NCBI GenBank assembly: GCA_946965045.2
Contig: OX337229.1
Coordinates: 3,968,001-4,032,000 of the forward strand
DNA: 64,000 nucleotides
Direction of reading: 5' to 3'
Origin: Epithemia pelagica
Lineage: Eukaryota > Bacillariophyta > Bacillariophyceae > Surirellales > Surirellaceae
Numbering within the stretch: position 1 is the first letter of the stretch; each line of letters opens with the position of its first letter. The notes under the pieces were generated by a model, which had not been told where the DNA came from, did no database searches, and saw nothing but the letters and a program-made list of their open reading frames with translations. The translations under genes and the position numbers were made by a program. This document shows positions 50,901 to 62,483 of this stretch, piece after piece.

Positions 50901-53629
50901 TCCTGAAGAGTATTGACAAACTGTTTGGTTGACTTGATCCCATAGATATCAGTAACCAGAGTATCTCGACCAACAAAGATTTGTGCGACTTTACCTCCAT
51001 GGTCAACAGCAGGGGTGTCGGAGAAAACCGAGTCCGTAGCAACGGGTTCATGACGTCGAGGTATATTAAGGACCGGATTGCGAGCCTTGAAATGTTTCTT
51101 GAGGGTGTCGTGGTCAAAAGTAATGCTACCATTACGTGTAGTGTGCTTGAACGTATCGGCAATAACATCTTCAGATTGCCAACCAAAGAATGGACGGAAC
51201 TTCTTCCAGTCATACGCTTCCTGGTAACGACGGTGGACAGAGGCATGAAGTGTAGGATCATTACCTTCTGCGTCAGCATAGATAGAAAAGAAGGGTGCGT
51301 CGTCAGGTCCATGATCGTATGGGAGATCCAAAAGGAGATTGAGGTTACAAACAACACAATCAGTGTACTCCCCATAGTTGTCATATGGATGGTTTGACAG
51401 ACTACCATCAGTCTTTACGTGTTTCCAATCAGCATCATTGTCAGAGGGTGTGGGAGAATACGAATGGTCCAGAACACCAGGATCCCATGTGTCGGGTGAC
51501 GTGAAGATGATCTGAGGTAAGGTATCCATGTCATCATCGCTGGGGATACCCAAGGAGTGGATGTAGGCTAACCCATCCTTGATGTGAAGGGGTATAGCAC
51601 GACCATCAAGTGTAGTGATGCATTGTTTACCATCAACTTTAACAGATCGTTCATCAACAGCAAGTCCGAAATGCTCGAATTGACCAGGAGCATGGATCGA
51701 TAAGCCCTTTCCATAATAAGCATATTCATTGAAGATGCCGACAATAGGTCCATCATTGGTCTCAAACTTTGCGGCACATGTGACGACAGGAAGTCCAGTA
51801 AGTTCATGGTTATCAATACCCACAATAGTGATATGGCGACCAGTCTTAGAAAGGATGCGCATGTCAGAACCAGCAAGTCCTCCATTAGCACCACGGTCAA
51901 TCAGTTGATTTCCTGGTAAAGTAGATTTCCTGGAAAACAAATAGCGTGGAACATGTCCTGCTTGTTTATGCATGTTGGCTTTGAAAGTAACCTTCTTGCT
52001 CGTCTTGGACTTGGCGTTAGAAAGAACACTAGTCAGGTCAGTTGCCGGGTGATTGATATCAGTTGTCATGGCTTGGTTGATAAATTGTGTAACCGGATCT
52101 GAATCATCTGGATGCTCAGGGACTACGCCAGGAGAGTCGTCATCAGATGCAACTTGGCTGGGGTCAGGATCAGGTTCCGGATCAATGTCGAGGGCATGTG
52201 TTTGCACTTTCCTCGGTGTTGTTGATGAAGGTGCTTGAATCATCTTGTTATACTCAATGATCAACTTGCGATCTTCTTCAGAAAGTTTGAACCATAGGTC
52301 ACGCGGTAGACTAACCTTGGACGAAGAGGATGGAGATTCAGATGTCGCTTTGGTGTTGTGGACATGATACTCCATATCATCTTGTGAGGTTATGTCAGCA
52401 TCTGTATCTTGGCCATATAGTGATTCATGTTGTTTGACATGTCGACGGCGACTATGAACAGATGACTGGGTTGCTTGATCATGGTCATAAGCTGCGTCTA
52501 GAAGGAGACGGAAGTATGATTGATAGCAAAGGGATTTTGCACCGGATTTGGTGTTCACCACATTATCCAAGATCTTGACTCGGCAGAGATCAGGTACCTT
52601 TTCTACAGCTTGCATGAGGAAGGTCATCCTGGTATGATCAGGGATGCGATCAGACAATGTCACTAGATTGTCTAGCAAACGTAGCTGCTCTTGAAAATGT
52701 AGAAGAAATTGACGTGTTGTTCCGCGCCATGTATCGTCAAGACGTAGATTGGAAATGTAGTTGGTTAAACGGAGGACTTCTCGCTTTGCTAGGTCGGATT
52801 CGGTATGCAAAGAGTGTAACTTCTGCAATACGGCACGCGCATCTTCATCATGTTCATGTTCACGTACATAGGCTCGACCTTGGTCAGTCTGAATGATACG
52901 GACAAGAACGGAGTAAAGAAATACTTGTTGCTCTTGAAAAAGTTCTTCGGCATGCTCATCATCATGGGGTGGTGTGTATTTGAAATTCAGAACGTTGGAT
53001 AGGCCTTGAGCCTTAGCTGTAGTCTTGAATACACGCCAGAATGAATCGTAGTATCGTTCATCCTTGAATACCTCATATACAGTTGCGTTGCGCTTAGTTC
53101 CCTTTCTGAATGCTGTAAGGTCTTGTTGAGATTGGGATGCGGCAGTAACTGTGCTGACAGATTTCACAGATGACGGTGACTTCATTGGCGAGACTGGAAC
53201 TTGGCTAGGTGGTCCCTTAGAGAAATCTGTGTTGATCCTCCAAGTGTTGAACTCTTTCCTTGTTAGGTTCATCCAGTCGCTATTGGATAGCTCGTCTTGA
53301 ATTTCATTGGTCTTGTATATGGCCCAATAAGCCAAGAGCTTGATCTGCTGTCTTGTGGGGCCTTGTAGATCATGTGTCTGTTTGTTGACCTTGTATTGTG
53401 TCAGTTCCTTCATGGATTCCTCGGTATTAGTTTGCATATACGAGATAACATGGGTAATGTTCTCAAAACCATGGTATTTCATCCACTTCATTAAATAGTT
53501 GGCCCTTTCTTTGGTAAAGAATTGGCAGACAGTAAATATGATGTGGTCGAATAGGTCTGTGTTCGAGACATTGTCTTGGTTATCTTCTCCCTTAGGAGTC
53601 GTAGGTGTCTTGGGTGATTGAGGATCCAT
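47951..53629 (-). pseudogene. gag-pol of element B, intact apart from one in-frame TAA
   Basis: One frame of 1893 codons from the ATG at 53629. Order: gag (about residues 1-450); a protease-like region with LIDRGANGG (51887-51898, DRGA in place of D-S/T-G); a DDE integrase (about 860-960, with ISDGGSS and NKAENRYQ); a TAA at 50012-50014 (codon 1206); a linker; reverse transcriptase with YVDD (about 49070); and RNase H (HYVDANLMHD, ETATYGSEFVAARTA). Element A has CAA (Gln) at the stop position. The last codons (GEC-stop) run into the 3' LTR. With near-identical LTRs and no other lesion, the TAA is either a recent mutation or, less likely, a read-through site between integrase and RT. Confidence 0.88.
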
Positions 53630-53949
53630 GGTGTTATTTGGTTGGTTCGATGTTTATTTAATGTGCGGTGTGATGTGGTTTATTTAATGTGTGATGTGAT
53701 GTGAACCCGGATGTACCACGTGTGCCACGTATGTACCACGTATGTGATACCCGGATGTGTGTTGTGATGTGCGACTCCTGGAAATTTCCGTTGATTCCGA
53801 CAAATTTTCGCCGAGTTTCAGCAAATTTTCGCCGAATTTTCGCGATTTGACGGGAATGTGTGGCGTGTTGTGCGACCAAGGGTACCCGGATGTGCGTTGA
53901 GTTTAAGTCTTGGAAAGGTTTTGAGAGGACGGGAGTTAATTATGAGTAA
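53630..53949 (-). promoter_or_regulatory. ORF1 to gag-pol spacer of element B, with repeated motif
   Basis: A 320-bp non-coding spacer. On the minus strand it contains CACATCCGGGT or a close variant three times (at about 53704-53714, 53749-53759 and 53884-53894), interleaved with CATACGTGG-type repeats. The same motif recurs in the shorter spacer of element A. It could serve as an internal promoter, ribosome entry or packaging signal for the second ORF; the role is unknown. Confidence 0.6.
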
Positions 53950-54729
53950 TTAAGCTTCGGTCTCCGAATCCCCACTCTCTTCCGAATGATCAGAGTCGTT
54001 TCCAGGCTCAGATGGGGCAGCAAAAGCAACAGAAGAAGGGGTATCACCTTCAGCCAAGTGGTTCTCGACCTCGGTACGCAAAGGGAAGATAGTTGCACGA
54101 TGGTCCTCGATGGTATGGACCTCGTGGATGTAGGCAACGTAGTTATCTAGGCGTACAACGTTAGGAGGCAGAGGGCAAGTCGTCGCGTTCACGACGTGGA
54201 TGGTATTGTAGTATCCAGTTGGGCGCTCGAAGGTTAGGAAGCGGAGGTGGACAGTACGGATGGGGTTGCCCGAGAGGGCAGTCAAGATGAGGCGACGCCT
54301 CGGAGAACGATGAAGTTGGTCGTTCAGACGGTCAATGTCTTCTTGGTCGACGATGTGGGTCACCGATTGGAACTGGCGTTCGATCTGGGTCTCCCCACGG
54401 ATGATCTCGGGATCGAAGGTCGAACAAGTTGGTTGACGGAAGTACTTGATATGATCAGCAATCAACCGGGTGGTACGACGGGATCGAGAAGGGACGAGCC
54501 GACGAGGCGGACTCGGGGGCCGAAGCAACGGCGCAGGGATCGGAGCGTGAGGCTGGGTTGGAGTCTCGAATGGGTTGCTGTTGGAACTGTCGACGGAGAT
54601 GTTGACCGATGTGTTGGCTGCCTTCGGCGTCGGCACCAGTTCCTGCTGCACCAGGGTATCGGGCTGCCCGGGATGCAGTTTGGCTCGATAGATCTGTCGT
54701 ACAGGAGTGATAAGCTCGTTAGTATCCAT
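53950..54729 (-). CDS. ORF1 protein of element B, 259 aa, unknown function
   Basis: An intact frame that starts 36 bp after the 5' LTR and ends before the spacer. Residues 1-80 are polar and Pro/Ser/Asn-rich (disordered). A basic patch (PPRRLVPSRSRRTTRLIADH) follows at about 80-100. A conserved part (about 150-225: RRRLILTALSGNPIRTVHLRF, GYYNTIHVVNA, YVAYIHEVHTIEDHRATIFPL) is shared with A, C and D. The tail is acidic (SDHSEESGDSETEA). It is not the gag, which begins the separate gag-pol frame. The basic-plus-acidic layout would suit nucleic-acid binding or chaperoning, but this is inference. No known family is recognised. Confidence 0.8.
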   Translation of the reverse strand: MDTNELITPVRQIYRAKLHPGQPDTLVQQELVPTPKAANTSVNISVDSSNSNPFETPTQPHAPIPAPLLRPPSPPRRLVPSRSRRTTRLIADHIKYFRQPTCSTFDPEIIRGETQIERQFQSVTHIVDQEDIDRLNDQLHRSPRRRLILTALSGNPIRTVHLRFLTFERPTGYYNTIHVVNATTCPLPPNVVRLDNYVAYIHEVHTIEDHRATIFPLRTEVENHLAEGDTPSSVAFAAPSEPGNDSDHSEESGDSETEA

Positions 54730-54751
54730 GAAACCACAAGGAAATAAGCTT

Positions 54752-54765
54752 TGAGACTGTTAATC
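54752..54765 (-). promoter_or_regulatory. Primer binding site of element B (tRNA-Asn anticodon-arm type)
   Basis: The minus strand reads GATTAACAGTCTCA immediately after the 5' LTR, as in A, C and D. Confidence 0.7.
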
Positions 54766-55548
54766 TGTTACAATTCTTTCTGAATCGTAGGGACATTGAT
54801 GCTCGGTAGAGCAGACAATCAGGTAGGTCACCAACCGATACAAGCTTCTCAGGGTCAGAGAAGCAAGCAAGTCGAAGTCTATCAGAAGGATAGTCAGGAC
54901 ACAAAAGAAGATGTGATAAATGTTGATATTGTTAGATTGTGTGTTGATTACTACGATAGGTCTACGTGAAATGTTCGGTCCTGCCAAGGGTCATGTGTCA
55001 TAGGTTCTTGGCGGCAACAGGTTTGGAATAGTTGGAGTCGATTCATGTGATGTATATGACATGTATATGTGGACGGATAACATATACAGGGTCAACAGCT
55101 CTTGCTTTGGGTTGGCATAGTTGTTTTCATGGCGCGCAGCTTGTTGACAATTTGGAGATTGTGGGAATGGAAATATGGTCTCGCGTGATCGTGTGTCGTG
55201 CTTGGGATACTTAGACCGTTGGGTCGGATAGATGCCGACAGCGCTCGGATGTCGCTTGGGCGCGCTCGATGATTTCGGGCGCGTACGCTTAGGGCGTTAG
55301 TATAATGTCCGAGCAACGGCCAAATTTACGTCCGTTGTAATACCGCACGACCCAGTTTAGTCTTGAGAGTGAGTTCGTCAATCTATTCTCACTTTTCATG
55401 ATTTGCGAAGAAATATAGCTCGATATAGCGCGAAGCTAGGGAACATAGCTCGAAGCTAGATGGCATGATGCGATAGCACGAGGCTATGTGACATGGGGAA
55501 TCGATGAGATGTAGAATCTAACCACCATAGACGGTGAGAATTCTAACA
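54766..55548 (-). repeat. 5' LTR of element B (783 bp)
   Basis: Its outer end, TAACA on the plus strand, is followed directly by GTCCA (55549-55553), the copy of the bases preceding 47177. Confidence 0.95.
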
Positions 55549-55553
55549 GTCCA

Positions 55554-55869
55554 AGCCCTGCTGGGCAACCCTGTGGAACCCATCCGTATTCCATTCATCT
55601 CCTTTGAACGTCCAACCAACTACTTCCACACCATCTGGATCGTCAACTCGACAACGAATCCGCTACCTACCCCGACTACTCGTCTCGACGAGTACGTCTC
55701 CTTTGTTCACGAGATCCATCTCTGCCAGGATTTCCGTGCGACTATCTACCCTCTCTTCACTCAACACGTGAACCACTTGTTGGAAGACGACGACGTTGAA
55801 GAACTAGCCACTACAGTGACCGATTCCGCATCTCGTCTTCAGTACCGAGCCGAAAGTGACCAAGAATAA
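55554..55869 (+). pseudogene. ORF1 of element A, second part
   Basis: This continues the ORF1 frame broken at 47176 (RRFIVQALLGNP across one GTCCA). It encodes the conserved C-terminal part (FISFERPTNYFHTIWIVNS, YVSFVHEIHLCQDFRATIYPL) and an acidic tail, and stops at 55869. About 60% of residues match B and C over this part by eye. Confidence 0.85.
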
Positions 55870-56061
55870 GTAACTTTACGTAGTTTCTACACCAAACCAG
55901 ACACAAAACCGAGTTCCGCACATCCGGGTTCCAAGCACATCACACATCCGGGTACCTACATACGTGTCATATCCGGGTTCTTTTCACACCGGTTAAATAA
56001 AATTTTCGCAAGGACATCACGCTACACACTGTGATAACAGCTGAACCATACAAGTACTATC
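55870..56061 (+). promoter_or_regulatory. ORF1 to gag-pol spacer of element A, with repeated motif
   Basis: 192 bp with CACATCCGGGT at 55919-55929 and 55943-55953 and the variant CATATCCGGGT at 55968-55978. The motif is kept although the surrounding spacer differs from that of B in length and sequence. Confidence 0.6.
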
Positions 56062-59000
56062 ATGGAAGCGACACCTCCCAAGACACCGTTTACTCCTCCT
56101 GAGGACAAGTCAAGTCATATAACCAACCAAGATCTCTTCGACCATATAACTAAAGGCATCTTTGGTTGTAATGATGAACGAGCCCAATCACTTCAAAAGT
56201 GGATGCGACATCATGGTTTTGAACATATCCTTCATGTCCTCGACCATGTTGCAACTGATCCCGAGGAGACACTCAAGGATCTCATGCAATACAAAGTTGG
56301 AAAACAAGTCAACGACCTACAGACAAGTACAAGATTACAACTCAAACTAATGGCATATTGGTTACTACAACAACGGCAACTCCAACATGGAAAACTACCC
56401 CGTGCTACATGGATGAACCTCACGAGGGACCAATATGACAATTGGAGGATCAACACCGACTTTACCAAGTCTGGTATGAACCAAGACCCAGTTTCTCCTC
56501 TGAAATCACCTGCACACTCCGTATCATCCCGATCTCCCACTACATCCTCTACAACATCTCAATCCATGTTAGATCTCTCTGCTTTCAAGAAAGGAACCAA
56601 AAGAGATGCAACAGCTTTTGAATCATTCAAAGACGAACGATACTTTGATTCGTTTTGGCGTGTATTCAAATCAACTGCGAAAGCACAAGGATTGTCGAAT
56701 GTTCTTGATTTCGATTACAAGGTACCCAAGGATGACGAATGCGCAGAGTTACTTTTCCGAGAACAACAAGTCTTTGTCTATTCTGTACTTGTACGTATTA
56801 TCCAAACCGACCAAGGAAGAGCATATGTTCGAGAACATGAACATGATGAAGATGCAAGAGCCGTCTTGAAGAAACTCCATGTTCTACACACTGAATCTGA
56901 TCTAGCTAAGCGAGAAGTGTTACGCCTAACAAGCTACATTTCGAATCTTCGACTGGATGACTCTTGGCGTGGTACAACTTGTCAGTTTCTCCTACATTTT
57001 CAAGAACAGCTACGACTTCTGGATAACCTTGTACCACTGTCGGATCGTATCCATGACCATACAAGGATGACCTTCCTTATGCAAGCTGTTGAAAAGGTAC
57101 CTGATTTAAGACGAGTCAAGATCTTGGATAACGTTGCAACACAAAATCTGGAGCCAAGTCTCTCTGTTATCAATCATGTTTCCGCCTGCTTCTTGATGCT
57201 GCTTTTGACCATGACCAAGCTACCCAAACTTCTGCGTCTAACCGCCGTCGTCATGTTAAGCAACATGAATTTCAGTTGGATGAACCTTTTGAACCAGTGG
57301 AGCCCCCTGACTACCAGATCAACAACACGAATATCCAATCCGAAAAGTCCCCAACTTCGTCGAAAAAGAGATGTATGGTTTAAACTCTCTGAAGAGGATC
57401 GGCAAATCATTGTCGACTTCAATAAATCCGTCCAAGATTCCCCGACAACTCCACGCAGGGTCCAAACACATTCTCTTGACATTGATCCTGAACCGGACCC
57501 TGATCCTGATGCCAACAACATTGGTGATACCCATCAAGATGCACCAGAACAAGATCCATTCGATACATCCTCTGATCCGGTTACCCAGTTCGTACACCAG
57601 GCTATTGCATCGACAGATATCAATCATCCAGCATCTGACCTCAGCAACATCTTGTCAACTTCTACGACAAAGTCAAGTCCTAAAGTCAAGTTCAAGTCTT
57701 CTGCCGATCACAAGCAAAAGGTTCATATGTCACGATATCTATTCTCCCGCAAATCCACCTTTTCTGGTAATCAACTCATCGATCGAGGTGCCAATGGAGG
57801 CCTTGCAGGATCTGACATGCGTATCCTTGCCAAAACCGGACGTCATATTACCATCGTAGGTATTGACAATCATGAATTGACTGGCCTTCCAGTTGTTACC
57901 TGTGCTGCCAAGTTTGATACAAGTGATGGACCCATTATTGGTATCTTCAATGACTATGCCCACTATGGAAAGGGTTTATCTATCCATGCCCCAGCGCAAT
58001 TTGAACATTTCGGCCTATCTGTCGACAAACGATCCGTCAAGGTTGATGGTAAACAACGCATTACTACCCTTGATGGACGTGCATTGCCCTTACGAATCAA
58101 GGATGGCCTTGCATACATTCAATCTCTGGGAATACCTTCTGATGACGATATGGATAAATATCCGCATATTGTGTTCACTTCACCCCATATCTGGGATCCT
58201 TCTGTACTTGACCATACCCATCCAGACCCCCATCAAGACCCTGCACCGAACTGGACATCTGTGGAGACTGATGGTAGTATGGAAACGTACCCATATGACC
58301 AATATGGGGAGTATACCGATCGCGTTGTATGCACTTTGAATCTCCTCCTTGATCTCCCATATGATCATGGCCCCGATACACCTTCCTTCTTTTCCATCTA
58401 TGCTGATCAAGATGGCAACGACCCCACACTTCATGCGTCTGTCCACAAACTCTACAAGGAACAATACGACTGGAAGAAATTTCGCCCTTTCTTTGGGTGG
58501 CAATCGGAAGACGTAATCGCCGATACGTTCAAGCATACAACTCGTCATGGACACATTTCCTTTGACCAGGATACCTTGAAGAAACACTTTAAGGCCCGGA
58601 ATCCTATCCTTAACCTACCACGACGGCATGAACCCGTTGCCACTGACTCCATCTTCTCCGACACCCCGGCTGTTAACCATGGTGGCAAGATTGCTCAGAT
58701 TTTTGTTGGTCGTGATACTTTGGTTACTGACATTTATGGTATCAAGTCTACCAAGCAATTCGTCAATACCCTCCAGGATAACATTCGTATACGTGGTGTC
58801 ATGGAGACTTTGATCAGTGATGGTGGTTCGTCACTTATTTCCCACAAGGTCAAGGATATTCTTCGCACCCTTCTGATTGGTGAATACCGTTCCGAGCCCT
58901 ATCATCAACACCAGAACAAAGCTGAGAACCGCTACCAGACCGTTAAGCGTATGACCAATGCTATCATGAATGCCTCTGGTTGCCCTGCTTCTGCATGGTT

Positions 59001-61731
59001 ACTTTGTTTAGAATATGTGTGTGACCTCCTCAATCACACTTCCTCTCCCACCCACTCTGGCCGCACCCCTCTTGAGGCTCTTACCGGTACCCCACCCGAC
59101 ATTACCCATCTCTTTTTCTTTCCTTTCTGGGATGAGGTCTACTATCGTGTCGACCCTTCTGAACCTACCTCCGGTTCTTACCCTTCGTCTCCCGACGAGA
59201 AGATTGGCCACTGGGTTGGTTTTGCCCACAATGTTGGTGATGCCTTTACTTGGAAGATCCTCACTGCCGACAACGTCATCATCTACCGTTCCGCTGTCCG
59301 TTGCGTTGCCTCCACTACCCCCAACCTTCGTGTGGATCTCTCTTCAGGGGAGGAGTCGCCACATAAACCCACTGACAAGCAAGGTGACACTGTCTTTATT
59401 CGCAGCAGAAGTGAAGACCCATCCACACCTATGCCAACAATTGACTACGACGATTTAGTTGGACGCACATTCCTTTGTGACACTGAAGAGAATGGGGAGC
59501 GCCACCTAGCACGAGTAATCAAACGAGTTGTCGACCTGGAACAAGATGCAACCAAACAAAAAGATCGACTCAAATATATCTTTCGCAAGTCTAACTCCAA
59601 TGTTGATGAGATGATCTCCTACAACCAGCTCATGGAATACATTGAAAGGGATAATCAAGCCCAAACGACAGGGGATAGTCTCTTCCAATTCAGAGACGTT
59701 ATTGCACACCAAGGACCTTTGAACTCAAGCGACCCAGACTATAAAGGGAGTAAATATAATGTCCTTGTTGATTGGGAGACTGGGGAGACGACATATGAAC
59801 CTCTATCTCTTATTGCAAATGATGACCCCATCACAGTCGCCATCTATGCCAAGAAAAATGGTTTGCTGGATCTACCTGGATGGAAACATCTCAAGCGATA
59901 CGTCAAGACAAGCAAAAGACTCATTCGAGCAGCTAAACAATTCAGGATCAAACAAGTTCGTCGCTCTATCAAGTACAAGTTTGGTTTCCAAGTACCTCGC
60001 ACCTATGAAGAAGCAGTGGAACTAGACAAGCAATTTGGGAACACGAAATGGCAAGACGCAACAGAATTGGAACTCTCACAGATCCAATCGTATAACACTT
60101 TCAAGGACCATGGAAAAGCCAAGTTCATTAATGGGAAATTGGCCATGCACCAGAAGGATATCATAAGATAAGAGTACATCTGGTCTTTGATGTCAAGCAT
60201 GACGGAAGGTACAAGGCACGACTTGTCGCAGATGGACATCTCACCAAGGAACCTGTTGAGACCATCTATTCAGGGGTTGTCTCCATTAACAAACCTTCGC
60301 ATTGCCATATTTCTTGGAACCATGAACGACATGGAAATATGGGGAGCAGATATTGGGAACGCATACCTAGAAGCATTGACAGGAGAGAAGATTTTCATCA
60401 TTGCAGGACCAGAGTTCAAGGAGTTAGAAGGACATATCTTGATCATCTACAAGGCATTATATGGTCTCAAATCCTCAGGTGCTCGCTGGCATGACAAACT
60501 GTTTGATGTTCTCATTGATATGGGATTTTCTCCAAGCAAGGCTGACCCTGATATTTGGATGAAGAAGGCTCCTGGAGAAGACTGTTATGAATATATCGCT
60601 GTATATGTTGATGACTTAGCTATCGTTGCCATGGACCCTGAAGCTGTCTGCAAGATCTTTACAGAAAAATACAACTTCAAACTCAAAGGAGTCGGACCTA
60701 TCGAGTATCATTTGGGGTGTCGTTATACCAAAGATCCAGACGGTACACTTGTGTCTGACCCACGAAGGTACATCGAGAAGATGATGGATACCTATGAACG
60801 ATTGTTCAATGAGAAACCCAAGAAAGCAAAGCCGCCAGTCATTGCTAACGATCATCCTGAACTCAATGACTCTGAGCTCTTAGATGAAGAAGGGACCCAG
60901 CATTTCCAGACTCTTATTGGACAACTGCAATGGCTAATTACCATTGGCCGTTTTGATGTCTTTCCTGCTACCATGACTCTATCAAGGTTCAGAGCTGCTC
61001 CAAGGATTGGTCATTTGAAGTGAGCTAAACGCATCTATGGATACCTCATGTCATTTCCTGATGGGTCTATCAGATTCCGCACTGGGGAGCCAGATTTATC
61101 AGCTTTACCTATCCAAGAATACGATTGGAGTCGTACCGTATACATGGACGCCAAGGAACGTAACCCTGAGGACTGTCCAACCCCACTTGGGCGTTTTGTG
61201 ACAACTATACATTATGTCGACGCAAATCTCATGCATGATATGGTTACTGGGAAAGCAGTTACAGCCATCCTGCATTTTGTAAATGGTACACCCGTGGACT
61301 GGTACAGTAAGCGACAAGCCACAGTGGAAACAGCCACGTATGGATCTGAATTTGTTGCCGCAAGGACTGCAGTTGATCAGATCACGGAGCTACGCCTTAC
61401 ACTCCGATACTTGGGAGTCCCTCTGCGAGAGAAGAGATACATGTTTGGAGATAACCGCTCTGTCGTTATCAATAGCACCACACCACACTCAATCATCTCC
61501 AAGAGGCACCATCTCCTATCCTATCACCGAGTCCGTGAAGCTATCGCTGCAAAGTACGTCGCATTCTACTGGAAAGATGGAAAGACAAACCCAGCTGATA
61601 TCCTCAGTAAACATTGGGAATTCGCTGCAGTTTGGCCCATGCTCAGATCTTTGTTATTCTGGAGAGGAAAAATCCAGGAAAGTGATGAGGGAATTGACAA
61701 TCCTCATTCGACGAATTGTGGGGAGTGTTAG
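56062..61731 (+). pseudogene. gag-pol of element A, several lesions
   Basis: It has the same domain order as B: gag, DRGA protease-like segment (57781-57792), DDE integrase (about 58650-58950), RT with YVDD (about 60607-60618) and RNase H, ending GEC-stop in the 3' LTR. Comparison with B shows an out-of-frame stretch at about 57138-57360 bounded by compensating indels. There is a one-base deletion near 60144 and a one-base insertion near 60290; between them lies a stop in the original frame (60169-60171). A TGA at 61021-61023 sits where B has an Arg codon. The copy cannot make its own RT, yet its LTRs are almost identical. It may have been mobilised in trans or converted. Confidence 0.88.
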
Positions 61732-62483
61732 GATTCTCACCGAAAACTAGGTGGCGAAATCTACAACTCATCGAATGATGCTAGTATTTTATGGCATCCG
61801 ATGACATTTTCCTAAAAGTGAGAAAAGAATGTCGGCATGCTCGCGAAACTATAAATTTGGCCACGGCATGCTCGCATTGCACGCGTTATCGGCGACCGCT
61901 CGGATATTAACTATGGCCCAACACGTGCGCGCCCAAAACTATCAAGTGCGCGCCTCTACTATCCGAGTACGCGCATCCACGATTCGACCTAACGGTCTAT
62001 GTAATCAAAGCACAAATCACGATCACGCGAGACCATATCTCTGTTCCCACAAATCCAAGAATGCAAACAGCAACGCGCCCAGGACAAGACTTATACCACG
62101 ACAAAGCAAGAGCTGTTGCATCCCATACATGTTATCCATCACCCTATACATTCAATATACACCAATGCCGGTCTACTCCAACCAGTGAGGACCTATCACA
62201 CCAGATCCATGGCCGTATACAAGAGCCAGGACTTCGGCACCATCAACCACCTTAGTAAGTAATCGTCTCACAATCATTAATATCACCATTTTAACACTCA
62301 TCTAAAGACTAACCTCTTATCAGTGGACCAACTGCCCCCACCCACGGCAGACTTCGACTTGCAACTCTTCTCTGACCCGTGGAGGATTGTTGTATCGGTT
62401 GGTGATTCGATTGTCGGCTCAGCGAGCCTTTTACCTATCCTACCTATCTGTCTAACCCCTGTTGAATCGAGAGAAGTTTATCA
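61726..62483 (+). repeat. 3' LTR of element A (758 bp)
   Basis: It begins TGTTAGG after the purine tract TTGTGGGGAG and ends TTTATCA, followed by the TATAT duplication (62484-62488). It matches the 5' LTR with about four changes. Confidence 0.95.

Larger units (their letters stand above)
47177..55548 (-). mobile_element. Copia element B, full length
   Basis: An 8372-bp element reading leftward, flanked by GTCCA (47172-47176 and 55549-55553). LTRs are 780 bp (left, 3') and 783 bp (right, 5'), with about six substitutions and one 3-bp gap seen by eye. It contains the primer site, ORF1 (259 aa), a spacer with repeated motifs, and gag-pol with a single in-frame TAA as its only evident lesion. 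It is the innermost element of the C-A-B nest and belongs to the same family as C, the outermost one. Confidence 0.96.
45941..62483 (+). mobile_element. Copia element A, full length, interrupted by element B
   Basis: A starts and ends with identical-length 758-bp LTRs (45941-46698 and 61726-62483, TGTTAGG...TTTATCA) and is flanked by TATAT duplications (45936-45940, 62484-62488). Without B it is about 8.2 kb. Its plan is LTR, tRNA-Asn-type primer site, ORF1, spacer, gag-pol, purine tract, LTR. Four differences between the LTRs were noticed by eye, yet gag-pol carries several lesions. Proteins and LTR core blocks are related to but distinct from the B/C/D family. It is inserted in the LTR of C. 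Confidence 0.95.
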
